Positions 20,874 through 29,976 of a stretch of DNA of 64,000 nt are shown here, piece after piece. A program made the position numbers and the translations under genes. The notes beneath the pieces were generated by a model. That model did no database searches. It was not told where the DNA came from and was given only the letters and a program-made list of their open reading frames with translations. The stretch comes from Sinorhizobium kostiense (lineage in GTDB: Bacteria > Pseudomonadota > Alphaproteobacteria > Rhizobiales > Rhizobiaceae): contig NZ_JAGILA010000001.1 in NCBI RefSeq assembly GCF_017874595.1, positions 434,001 through 498,000 of the forward strand, read 5' to 3'. Numbering within the stretch: the stretch's first letter is position 1; every line of letters begins with the position of its first letter.

Positions 20874-22061
20874 CTATCCTCCAAAGGCTTGGCAGGCTGT
20901 TTCAGGCGCATCGATGCCCAGAGTGTCGAGCGGCGAATGTTGGTGCAGGTAGCCGTCCTGCGGTGACACGGAAACCGTCACCCGACCGTCCGTCAAAAGG
21001 ATCGGCTGGCGCAGCTGTCCGTTCCAGGAGCGGAAGGTCAGCTTCTGGCCCTTGAACGCGGCGAGTTCGAATTCTGCCGAAAGCGCATAGGCCCTGACGC
21101 TCGCCGGATCCGCCTTGCCCGACCGCGTCACCGCTTCGCCGATCACGCGCATTGCAAGCCAGGCCTGGTAATCCTCCTCGCGCATGTTGCGCCCGGCAAG
21201 TTTCTCGAAGCGGCCTTGGAACTGCGTGGCGCCCCAGGCTTCATGGGCGGCATGCCAGGACACCGGGCGAAGGCCCGCGGATCCTGCAACGGGTCGCGGA
21301 TCCCAGCTGTGATAAGGCAGGTAAGGCGCGAAGACGCCCGCCTCGTCGGCCGCGACGATCACGTCATGATCCTCGGCCTCCTGGGTAAAGACAGGGATCT
21401 GTTTCTGCACCATGACATGGCCGGTGTCGGTGCGCCTGGCGCCGCCGGTGTCTTCGAATTCGCGTTCCTCGACGATCTCCGCGCCGAACTTGGCGGCGGA
21501 TTTGCGATAGCTGTCGGCCAGCAGCCTGTCTTCGGGATGCGAGCCGTGGATCAGCAGGACACGCGTCCATTTCTTCCACATGAGAAACTGGACGATGCTG
21601 TCGCTGAGCATGGATCGGCTCGGCGAGACATGCAGCACATTGGGCCGACAATCGGCATCGCGCAGCGCCTCGTCGCGAGCGCCAGCGTTGAAGAGCAGCA
21701 CATCGGGGCCGGCCCTCTCAGCCAGCGCCTTCAGAATGTCGCCTTCGGCGACGACCGCGACGAGGCCGATGCCTTCGGCCTTCAATGCTTCCAGGGCCGA
21801 AACCGCTTCAGCCGGCACGACCGCCAAAGTCTTCAGCGTATAGTCGATACCCGTGAAGGCGCCGGTCGTTCGATTGTCCTCGTTCCCCAACATGGCACCG
21901 GCAAACCCCAGATCGGCAGGTGGCGCGTCGAGCCGCGAAATCGGCGGGCCGACGACGCGATCCACCCGCAGCACGGCCGTCTTCACCTCCGCCGCCCGCC
22001 CGACCGACATGGCAAGCATCGCCAGCCAAAAAACGGCAAGCGTAAGCGATACTTTGGACAT
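20874..22061 (-). CDS. periplasmic ABC-type binding protein of PQQ-associated system
   Basis: A 395-residue secreted protein (signal peptide about 1-23) of the branched-chain amino-acid binding-protein fold, as found in the PQQ-dependent alcohol dehydrogenase ABC cluster. Its partner transporter is an ABC-2 exporter type rather than a Liv-type importer, so the protein is probably a sensor or chaperone rather than a classical uptake receptor. A 185-base space separates it from xoxJ. Confidence 0.83.
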   Translation of the reverse strand: MSKVSLTLAVFWLAMLAMSVGRAAEVKTAVLRVDRVVGPPISRLDAPPADLGFAGAMLGNEDNRTTGAFTGIDYTLKTLAVVPAEAVSALEALKAEGIGLVAVVAEGDILKALAERAGPDVLLFNAGARDEALRDADCRPNVLHVSPSRSMLSDSIVQFLMWKKWTRVLLIHGSHPEDRLLADSYRKSAAKFGAEIVEEREFEDTGGARRTDTGHVMVQKQIPVFTQEAEDHDVIVAADEAGVFAPYLPYHSWDPRPVAGSAGLRPVSWHAAHEAWGATQFQGRFEKLAGRNMREEDYQAWLAMRVIGEAVTRSGKADPASVRAYALSAEFELAAFKGQKLTFRSWNGQLRQPILLTDGRVTVSVSPQDGYLHQHSPLDTLGIDAPETACQAFGG

Positions 22062-22246
22062 TGCCGGAACGACCTCCCAATCTTCCGTGACACTCCCGAG
22101 GTGGAGACTAACAGCGCCATTTGCATCGCAGAACCGAGACTTATGGAGCGTAGTTTAGCAAAGCGCGTACGCTCGGTCGGGCCTCAGCCCGCCGCCCCAC
22201 CACGAACCAGGCATCGGCAGGACAGGAAAGGAGGGCCGCCAAAGGA

Positions 22247-23113
22247 TCAATGCTGCGCCTCGAGCGGTCCCGTTCCCATATCGTTAAGGAGCGGCACGCC
22301 CGCTTCCCTAAGGATGGCGTCGATCTCGGCCTGGTTCCGGCGGATCAGTGAATTCAGCTTCCGCTCCCATACCTTTTCGCCCTGCCGAACGCCCATGGTG
22401 ATGCGGTAGAAGAGCCTCGGCGGCGTCGGCTCCGATAAAAGCGGCGTCACTTTCAGGCTTGGATGGCTCGCCTTGACCAGCGGTGCGCCGATCGGACCCC
22501 AGAGAACCGCCGCATCGATCGCACCCACTTCCAGATCGGCCAGCATCTCGTCGGCTGGATCCTCGTAGCGCCGATCGACCATCAGATGATAGCCCTTGGC
22601 CTTGGGCATGAGCCCGTTTCTTGCCAAATGCGTCGCCGGCGGGGTGCCCGCGACGATGCCGACCCGCTTGTCCTTGAGACGAGGGTCGGCAAGCGTCGTG
22701 ACCCCGGCCAGCGGACCGTTCGAGGCGACGATCAGCACATAGGCGGAGGTATAGTAGTGGTTGGTATTCAATACCAGTTCGTCGCCCTGCGCATAGCCGA
22801 TGACCACATCGCAGTCGTTCGCCTGAAGGGTCTTGCGAATGAAGCCGGTCGCCATCGGAAACCACGTGTACTCCAGCGGCAATCCGAGCCTGGACGCCAT
22901 CAGCACGGCGATCTTGTTCTCGAATCCGGCACCCGAGCGATCCGACATCGGCAGATTGGCCGGGTCGGCACAGACCCGGAATGCCGTTTTTGATACGAGG
23001 TCCGAGGTCTGGGCGAGCGCCGGGGTACCGGCGCAGGCCAGCAGCAGAATGCCGCCCGCTGCCCGTATGTTAGTTATGGCCGAGACAAGAGCTTTCAGCA
23101 TCCCGGATTGCAT
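22247..23113 (-). CDS. xoxJ: XoxJ/MoxJ-like periplasmic binding protein
   Basis: XoxJ-type proteins are solute-binding-fold chaperones needed for active methanol dehydrogenase. The 288-residue protein has a signal region ending near TPALAQ and the family pattern FRVCADPANLPMSD, GFENKIAVLMA, CDVVIGYAQGDE. The start at 23113 has GGAGG nine bases upstream; a second Met four residues later is possible. Either start lies inside the end of xoxG, giving an overlap of up to 44 bases. Confidence 0.9.
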   Translation of the reverse strand: MQSGMLKALVSAITNIRAAGGILLLACAGTPALAQTSDLVSKTAFRVCADPANLPMSDRSGAGFENKIAVLMASRLGLPLEYTWFPMATGFIRKTLQANDCDVVIGYAQGDELVLNTNHYYTSAYVLIVASNGPLAGVTTLADPRLKDKRVGIVAGTPPATHLARNGLMPKAKGYHLMVDRRYEDPADEMLADLEVGAIDAAVLWGPIGAPLVKASHPSLKVTPLLSEPTPPRLFYRITMGVRQGEKVWERKLNSLIRRNQAEIDAILREAGVPLLNDMGTGPLEAQH

Positions 23114-23606
23114 CCGATTTCGCCTCCTTCTTGGCCGGGCGCCCCCGCGGCAATTCGCCGGATCCGCGCGCCTTCAGATAGACATAGATGTCGTCGAGAT
23201 AACACATCACGTTGGCGTTCTCGCCAAAGGCCGGCATTACCGAGTTCTCGGCCGCGCTCACCCTCTTGCGCCCGTTCGTGACGACATCGACAAAGGCGTA
23301 GTAGTCCATTTCTACCGCTGACTTTTTCAAGGCCGGCGCATAGCTCGAACCCTCGCCCTCCGGACCATGACAGACATGACATTCCGAGTGGTAGCGGCGA
23401 AAGCCGGAATAGGTCAGCCAGTCGACCGTGCCGTCCTCGGCAATCTTGAAGGTGGGAACGTCGTCGGCGGTGTAGTAGCGCCCGCCTTCTTCGCGGGCGG
23501 CCTTGATATTGTCCTTTGGCCCTTGCGCCTCTTCTGCGCCTGCGGCGCCGGCAAAAAGCGTCAACACGGCAAGGATCGTCGGTACGGCATGGGTTCTGCT
23601 GGTCAT
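23070..23606 (-). CDS. xoxG: cytochrome c (XoxG/cytochrome cL-like)
   Basis: The electron acceptor of XoxF. The protein has 178 residues, a signal peptide to about 24 and one heme c site CHVCH (Cys76, Cys79, His80). The likely distal Met is in NSVMPAFGENANVMCYLDD. It lies directly downstream of xoxF. The C-terminal tail is rich in charged residues and has an extra Cys. Confidence 0.92.
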   Translation of the reverse strand: MTSRTHAVPTILAVLTLFAGAAGAEEAQGPKDNIKAAREEGGRYYTADDVPTFKIAEDGTVDWLTYSGFRRYHSECHVCHGPEGEGSSYAPALKKSAVEMDYYAFVDVVTNGRKRVSAAENSVMPAFGENANVMCYLDDIYVYLKARGSGELPRGRPAKKEAKSDAIRDAESSCLGHN

Positions 23607-23684
23607 CTTGCGTCCTTTTAGGCGGAGAACGAACGGGCGCAGGTTTCACCGGACCCGCGCCCGTTCCTGAGAGAGGGTTGCCGC

Positions 23685-25490
23685 TTAATCCGGCAGTTTG
23701 AACACGGTGAGCGTGCCGCCAAGCGCGGTGTAGTTGCTAAGCGACGCATAGCCGCCGACCGCTCCGAGACCGTCGTTCGGATTGGTCAGGCCGGCTGCCA
23801 GACCGATGCCCGCCCAGCCTCCGACGCCCGAGAGCACGGCGACATACTGCTTGTCCCCATGGGCATAAGTCATCACATTGCCGATCACCCCGGAAGGCGT
23901 TTTGAAACGATAGAGTTCCTTGCCTGTCGTGGCGTCGACCGCCTTCAGGTATCCCTCGAGCGTGCCGTAGAAGACCACATCGCCAGCGGTTGCCAGAGCG
24001 CCCGACCAGACGGAGAACGGCTCAGGCAGGGACCACTTGATCTTGCCTTCCTTGTTGTCCCAGGCGATGAAGTTGCCCATGCCGCCGTGGCTATCCTTCG
24101 GCGGATACATCGACAACGTGGCCCCGACATAGGGCTGGCCAGCGGTGTAGCTCACCCGGAACGGCTCGTAGTCCATGCAGACGTGGTTGGTGGGCACGTA
24201 GAAGAGCTCGGTCTTCGGCGAGTAGGCTGCCGGTTGCTGATCCTTGGTGCCGAGCGCCGCCGGGCAGACACCGGTCGTGTTCACGTCTTCGCCGTTCTTC
24301 TCCGTCGAATATTCAGCCACGACCTGCGGCCGGCCATACTGGTCCGACTTCGGATCCATGACCACTTCAGTTGCCCAATTGACCGCAGGGTCGTATTTCT
24401 CTGCCACCAGCAGTTCGCCGGTGCCACGGTCCATCGTATAGGCGAAGCCGTTACGGTCGAAATGGGTGAGCAGCTTGCGATCCTGGCCATCGATCTGCTG
24501 GTCGGTCAGGATCATCTCGTTGACACCGTCATAATCCCATTCGTCGTGCGGCGTCATCTGATAGACCCACTTGGCCATGCCGGTGTCGACGTCACGCGCC
24601 CAGATGGTCATCGACCAGCGATTGTCGCCGGGCCGCTGGGTTGGGTTCCAGGTCGAGGGGTTGCCAGACCCGTAATACATCAGGTTCATTTCGGGGTCAT
24701 AGGCATACCACCCCCAGGTCGTGCCGCCGCCGATCTTCCACTGGTCGCCTTCCCAGGTGGTGAGGCCTGAATCCTTGCCGACCGGCTTGCCCAGATGGGT
24801 GGTTTTCTCCGGGTCCATCAACGTATCGCTGTCCGGCCCCATGGAGTAACCACGCCACAGGAGCTTGCCATCTGCCATCGAATAGGCCGTCACATGGCCG
24901 CGGACGCCGAACTCACCGCCGGAGATGCCGACGAGAACCTTGTCCTTTACCGGCATGACGGTGGCCGTATTGGTCTCGCCCTTGGAAGGATCGCCGTTCT
25001 TGACGCTCCAGATCACCTTGCCGGTCTTGGCGTCGAGCGCCACGACGGTGGTGTCCGCCTGATGCAGGAAGATCTTGTTATCCGCATAGGCTACGCCGCG
25101 ATTGACGGTGTCGCAGCACATCACAGGGATGACGTTCTCATCCTGTTTGGGCTCGTACTTCCAGACGATCTGGCCGTCCTTGCTGAGATCCAGCGCATAG
25201 ACCGTATTCGGAAACGGGGTGTGGACATACATCATGTCGCCGACGACGAGCGGCGAACCTTCATGGCCGCGCAGAACGCCCGTGGAGAAGGTCCACGCGA
25301 CCTGCAATTTGCCGACATTGTCCTTGTTGATCTGGTCAAGTTTGGAGTAGCGCAGGTTGGCATAGTCGCCGGTTTGAATGGCCCATTGATTGGGGTCATC
25401 GATGTGCTTTTGCAATTCCGAGTTGGCGAGAGCGACCTGCGCGCTGCCGCCTATCGACATGAAGGCAAGCACTGTAAGAAGTCGTTTCAT
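23685..25490 (-). CDS. xoxF: lanthanide-dependent methanol dehydrogenase XoxF
   Basis: A periplasmic PQQ dehydrogenase oxidising methanol and related primary alcohols. The start at 25490 follows GAGGAGG and gives 601 residues with a signal peptide (about 1-22). It has the tryptophan-docking propeller repeats, the vicinal disulfide Cys125-Cys126 (VMCCDTVN), and at WDYDG the catalytic Asp319 plus the extra Asp321 two residues on, the lanthanide-coordinating hallmark that separates XoxF from calcium-type MxaF. No mxaI small-subunit gene is nearby. It is followed by xoxG and xoxJ. PQQ comes from the pqq operon about 19 kb away. Confidence 0.96.
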   Translation of the reverse strand: MKRLLTVLAFMSIGGSAQVALANSELQKHIDDPNQWAIQTGDYANLRYSKLDQINKDNVGKLQVAWTFSTGVLRGHEGSPLVVGDMMYVHTPFPNTVYALDLSKDGQIVWKYEPKQDENVIPVMCCDTVNRGVAYADNKIFLHQADTTVVALDAKTGKVIWSVKNGDPSKGETNTATVMPVKDKVLVGISGGEFGVRGHVTAYSMADGKLLWRGYSMGPDSDTLMDPEKTTHLGKPVGKDSGLTTWEGDQWKIGGGTTWGWYAYDPEMNLMYYGSGNPSTWNPTQRPGDNRWSMTIWARDVDTGMAKWVYQMTPHDEWDYDGVNEMILTDQQIDGQDRKLLTHFDRNGFAYTMDRGTGELLVAEKYDPAVNWATEVVMDPKSDQYGRPQVVAEYSTEKNGEDVNTTGVCPAALGTKDQQPAAYSPKTELFYVPTNHVCMDYEPFRVSYTAGQPYVGATLSMYPPKDSHGGMGNFIAWDNKEGKIKWSLPEPFSVWSGALATAGDVVFYGTLEGYLKAVDATTGKELYRFKTPSGVIGNVMTYAHGDKQYVAVLSGVGGWAGIGLAAGLTNPNDGLGAVGGYASLSNYTALGGTLTVFKLPD

Positions 25491-25643
25491 TTCATCCTCC
25501 TCTTGGGTCTGCCGATCAGGGCCGTTCAACCCGCTCGCCCCGGGAAACCTTGCGGTCTCCTCTTCCCGGTATCGGCTTGCGACACTGCCGCCTTTACGGG
25601 GCGGCTTCCTCCTGTGTCTTGCTTGAAGCTCCTCCTGTTTGCG

Positions 25644-26054
25644 TTACGGATAGGTTGCCAGGTATGCGATCAGATCGGCGCGCTCCTGATCCTTGCGCAG
25701 CCCTGCAAAGCTCATCTTCGTGCCCGGCAGGAAACTTTTCGGATTGGTCAGAAACTCGGCGATCTTTTCCGGCGTCCAGGTCAAGCCTGACTCGGCCGCC
25801 TTGCTTAAAGCGGGGGAATAGGAGAAGCCTTCGACTTTGCCCGCCGGCCGGCCGATTACGCCGGTGAGCACGGGCCCGGCCTTCGATTTGGCGTCCGGCC
25901 CGATCGCATGACATGCCTGACACTTGCGAAAAACCTTCTCGCCCGCCGCCGGATTTCCGGCTGCGGGATCCAAGGCAAGTGCCGGCGAATCCAAGCCTAC
26001 GAAGACACTTCCGAATGCGATTACAGCCAGCCCGATACAAAGTCTTGAAGCCAT
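25644..26054 (-). CDS. class I cytochrome c
   Basis: A 136-residue secreted c-type cytochrome with a signal peptide to about 27, the heme site CQACH (Cys45, Cys48, His49), and Met ligand in GTKMSFAGL. The fold resembles cytochrome c2/c555, so it probably carries electrons from XoxG to the terminal oxidase. It sits between fghA and xoxF. Confidence 0.92.
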   Translation of the reverse strand: MASRLCIGLAVIAFGSVFVGLDSPALALDPAAGNPAAGEKVFRKCQACHAIGPDAKSKAGPVLTGVIGRPAGKVEGFSYSPALSKAAESGLTWTPEKIAEFLTNPKSFLPGTKMSFAGLRKDQERADLIAYLATYP

Positions 26055-26067
26055 TCCTTCCTCTCCC

Positions 26068-26898
26068 TTACACGGCGTTCAGCCGCTCTGCATGCCAGCG
26101 CACGTGGTCTTCGCCAAAGCTCGCCACGAAGTAGTAGCTATGATCGTAACCCGCCTGCATCCGCAGCATGCCGGGTTGCCGGCGTTCCGCCATGAGCCGC
26201 GCCATTGCCTCGGGCTGCAACTGCTCCAGGAACTGGTCCGCCGCACCCTGGTCGATCAGGATGTCGCCCTGCCAGCCGAGCTCGCTTAGAAGCAGGCAGG
26301 CGTCGTAATCGCCCCAATTGGCCTCGTCGTCACCGAGATAGGCGGAGAACTGTTTGCGGCCCCAGTCGGACCGGGTCGGGTTGACGATCGGCGCGAAGGC
26401 CGAAACGGATCGGAACAGGCCGGGATTGCGAAAGGCGATCGTCAATGCTCCATGGCCGCCCATCGAGTGCCCGGTGATGCCGTTGACGCCGTTTAACGGC
26501 AATCTATCGAGCAAAAGGCTGGGCAGTTCCGTCACGATGTAATCGTACATGCGGTAGTGCCGCGCCCAGGGCTGCTGTGTCGCATTGACGTAAAACCCCG
26601 CGCCCTGGCCGAGATCGTAGGCCTGATCGTCTGCGACCCCCTCCCCGCGCGGTGACGTATCGGGAAAGACCAGAGCCAGCCCGTGTTCGGCCGCGTATCG
26701 CTGCATACCCGCCTTGATCATGGCGTTCTCATGGGTGCAGGTGAGTCCCGAGAGATACCAGAGCAGCGGGACCCGACGCGCCCCCGCCTGTGGCGGCATG
26801 TAGAGGCCGAGGGTCATCTCCACGCTGCAGACCTCGGACACGTGCCTAAAGACCGACTGCGTTCCACCAAAGCATTGGTTTTGCGAGACGAGTTCCAT
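26068..26898 (-). CDS. fghA: S-formylglutathione hydrolase
   Basis: FghA hydrolyses S-formylglutathione to formate and glutathione. The 276-residue esterase-D-type protein has the oxyanion region YLSGLTCTHENAM and nucleophile GHSMGGHG (Ser145). The gene starts eight bases after the fdh stop. The frame stays open well upstream, but that part runs antiphase through fdh and is not coding. The ribosome site is weak (GAGAG), which fits coupling to fdh. Confidence 0.95.
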   Translation of the reverse strand: MELVSQNQCFGGTQSVFRHVSEVCSVEMTLGLYMPPQAGARRVPLLWYLSGLTCTHENAMIKAGMQRYAAEHGLALVFPDTSPRGEGVADDQAYDLGQGAGFYVNATQQPWARHYRMYDYIVTELPSLLLDRLPLNGVNGITGHSMGGHGALTIAFRNPGLFRSVSAFAPIVNPTRSDWGRKQFSAYLGDDEANWGDYDACLLLSELGWQGDILIDQGAADQFLEQLQPEAMARLMAERRQPGMLRMQAGYDHSYYFVASFGEDHVRWHAERLNAV

Positions 26899-26906
26899 TT
26901 TGGCTC

Positions 26907-28034
<1,128 letters not shown>

Positions 28035-28205
28035 GGATTGCCTCCGGTATTCTTTTATCTAGGGGTCGCCTTGTGGGCCTTGTACCGAGATTACAGACGC
28101 GCCAAGGCCCAAAGACAATTGCGACCTTAGTGTGTAAATCGCGACCTTTGGCTTTTCTTTTGGTCAGCCTATACTAACGCTCGTTCGAAGATGGAGGCGA
28201 GACGA
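28035..28205. promoter_or_regulatory. divergent control region with direct and inverted repeats
   Basis: Between fdh and the divergent secreted-protein gene lie two copies of GCGACCTT at 28121-28128 and 28141-28148, start-to-start exactly 20 bases (two helical turns), within AATTGCGACCTTA and AATCGCGACCTTT. A perfect 9-bp inverted repeat, TGGGCCTTG/CAAGGCCCA, occupies 28074-28082 and 28103-28111. These are good candidate sites for the LuxR-type response regulator encoded at 33.4-34.1 kb. No binding data are available here. Confidence 0.6.
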
Positions 28206-28835
28206 ATGAAAGCCGCCCGTCACGGGTTTGGTGCGGCGCTCGGTCTGATGCTCTGGCTGACGCAAGCTCCAGGCATTGGCGGCGCGGCGGACTTTTCCGA
28301 TCCCGAGTGGCCGTGCATTCAGCGCAAGGTCGAGAACCTCTCGGCAAGCCTGATCTGGCCGGCGCCGATAACCGGCGCTCAGCTCACCCCTGCTGCCCGG
28401 GATCTCGCGGCGACGCTGTCGCTCCGCCGGGTCTCGCTGGAAGAAGCTGAGCTCCATGTCCGGGACTTCGTCGAGAAAAGTGCGCCGGTGGACGGTCAGT
28501 TGCTCGGCAATATCTTCCTTGCCGTATTCGACAACATCGCTGATACCCGAAAGCGGCTGATCGCAGGGATTGCCCGTTATTCCCGCAAGCAGATCGCGCT
28601 CTCGTCCCGGATCGAGGGCAGCCGGACCGAAATGGCAAGGCTTGAGGGAGAAAAGGACCCGGATTACGACCGGATCGACAAGCTTGAAGAACAGATCGAC
28701 TGGGACGAGCGCATCTACCGCGATCGCGCGCAGGCGCTCACCTATGTCTGCGAAACGCCGGTTCTCTTGGAAAAGCGGCTCTATGCGATCGGCCAGATCC
28801 TGCTCAAGCACATGCCCGACAAGGACACGCAGTAG
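28206..28835 (+). CDS. secreted protein of unknown function near C1 genes
   Basis: A 209-residue exported protein. The ATG at 28206 is preferred over the one at 28191 because GGAGGCGAG lies between them at correct distance. It has a signal peptide to about 28 (GGAADFSDP), then a largely helical region with likely coiled coil (SSRIEGSRTEMARLEGEKD), and two Cys (WPCIQRK; YVCETP) that could pair. It is divergent from fdh and probably shares its control. No family with known function is recognised. Confidence 0.75.
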   Translation: MKAARHGFGAALGLMLWLTQAPGIGGAADFSDPEWPCIQRKVENLSASLIWPAPITGAQLTPAARDLAATLSLRRVSLEEAELHVRDFVEKSAPVDGQLLGNIFLAVFDNIADTRKRLIAGIARYSRKQIALSSRIEGSRTEMARLEGEKDPDYDRIDKLEEQIDWDERIYRDRAQALTYVCETPVLLEKRLYAIGQILLKHMPDKDTQ

Positions 28836-28853
28836 GGCTTCGCTCCCACAAGT

Positions 28854-29207
28854 TCAAAAGCACAGCATCTCGGCCTCGGCCTGGGCGCGCCTCAGTTCGG
28901 CCACCATGGTGCGTGGCACGACTGCCGACTTGAACATGGCCGTCTGCTCCCCGCCCACCTGCTGAAGCGACAGCACCGTTTCAGCCTGGACATATTTGTC
29001 GTAGGGCAGGATGGAAGCGATCACATCGATCGAACACGCGCATCGGCTCAGCACCGCCCGGCTCTGCCCGTTGGTCGCCATGCAACCGAACACGTAGTCT
29101 GCCCGGGCTTCGGTCGGATAATCGTTCAAACGCGGAGACATGTTCTGGCCACCGGCCGGCGCGATAGAAGCGGCGAGCGCCAATGCACTGAAGGCGACCC
29201 GCATCAT
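28854..29207 (-). CDS. small secreted Cys-containing protein, unknown function
   Basis: A 117-residue exported protein with a signal peptide to about 20. The mature part has Cys in VFGCMATNGQ, in SRCACSID, and at the second-last position (MLCF), four in all, suggesting disulfides. It overlaps the upstream gene by four bases, so the two are co-translated. It is convergent, 18 bases apart, with the 28206-28835 gene. Its position between the C1 block and its putative regulators suggests an accessory periplasmic role, which is inference. Confidence 0.75.
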   Translation of the reverse strand: MMRVAFSALALAASIAPAGGQNMSPRLNDYPTEARADYVFGCMATNGQSRAVLSRCACSIDVIASILPYDKYVQAETVLSLQQVGGEQTAMFKSAVVPRTMVAELRRAQAEAEMLCF

Positions 29208-29881
29208 CGCCTGCCCTCCCCTTTCCCGTCCAAAGTGATCGCGTGGGAATAGCCGATCTTTGACGCGCCGACGGCAGCAGGCACGGTGGCGACCAGCGAA
29301 TAGTACCAGCCGGGAATCTCTTCCGAGACCGTGACGGTGATCGCGAGTTCGGAAAACCGCCCCATCCGCTCGCGCGCCTTGTCTTTCAAGAAGGGCCGGA
29401 TCGTCACCTCCCGCGCCGCGACATCGCGGTTCTCGTATTGACGTTCCACGGACACGACCTGCCCATCCTTGAGCAGGGCCTCCTTGATACGGTTTCGCAT
29501 ATAAAAGGGGCTGCCGCCCGATTGAGCGGCAATATCTGCAAGCACGCTTTCCAGGAAAAACATGATGACCGGATTGCCGACCGAAGCCGGATACTCACCA
29601 AGGCCGCGGGACCGCGTCCCCTGGTAGAGTGCCATGGTGACTTTGTCGTCGGGCTTAACCTTGAGGCCGATGCTGAACCTCCCATCCATCTGGCTTTCGG
29701 CGGCCCCGGAAACAAGCCTGTCGTAGACGAGCGTGTTTTGGCCGGACTCACGGCCAGCCGCGACCGCCTCGAGCCCCTTCAACGCCGTCGAGGGAAAGAG
29801 AAGCTCATAGGTTCCGGCTGCCGTCACCGGTGCCTGGCCACTTCCAAGCAGGAGCAGAACGGCCATAAGCAGAACACGCAT
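29204..29881 (-). CDS. exported protein of unknown function
   Basis: The start at 29881 follows GGGGAGGT and gives 225 residues with a signal peptide to about 21 (APVTAAG). The mature protein is beta-rich (TYELLFPSTALKGLEAV; FSIGLKVKPDDKVTMAL) with few Cys. It is probably periplasmic and co-expressed with the small Cys protein downstream. Similar short secreted proteins flank methanol dehydrogenase clusters in other Rhizobiales, as far as I recall, but I cannot name a function. Confidence 0.72.
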   Translation of the reverse strand: MRVLLMAVLLLLGSGQAPVTAAGTYELLFPSTALKGLEAVAAGRESGQNTLVYDRLVSGAAESQMDGRFSIGLKVKPDDKVTMALYQGTRSRGLGEYPASVGNPVIMFFLESVLADIAAQSGGSPFYMRNRIKEALLKDGQVVSVERQYENRDVAAREVTIRPFLKDKARERMGRFSELAITVTVSEEIPGWYYSLVATVPAAVGASKIGYSHAITLDGKGEGRR

Positions 29882-29976
29882 CTCAGACCTCCCCTTCCGC
29901 GGCGCGTTTCGGGCTCTTGTCCTGAGCTTAGCAGAGGCTTCGGCAAGTTCACCGGAGACCTTTGTCTGTGTTTGCC

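Noticed and set aside
23070-23113. Frameshift between xoxG and xoxJ
   Set aside because: The overlap is a normal out-of-frame gene overlap; both proteins are full length.
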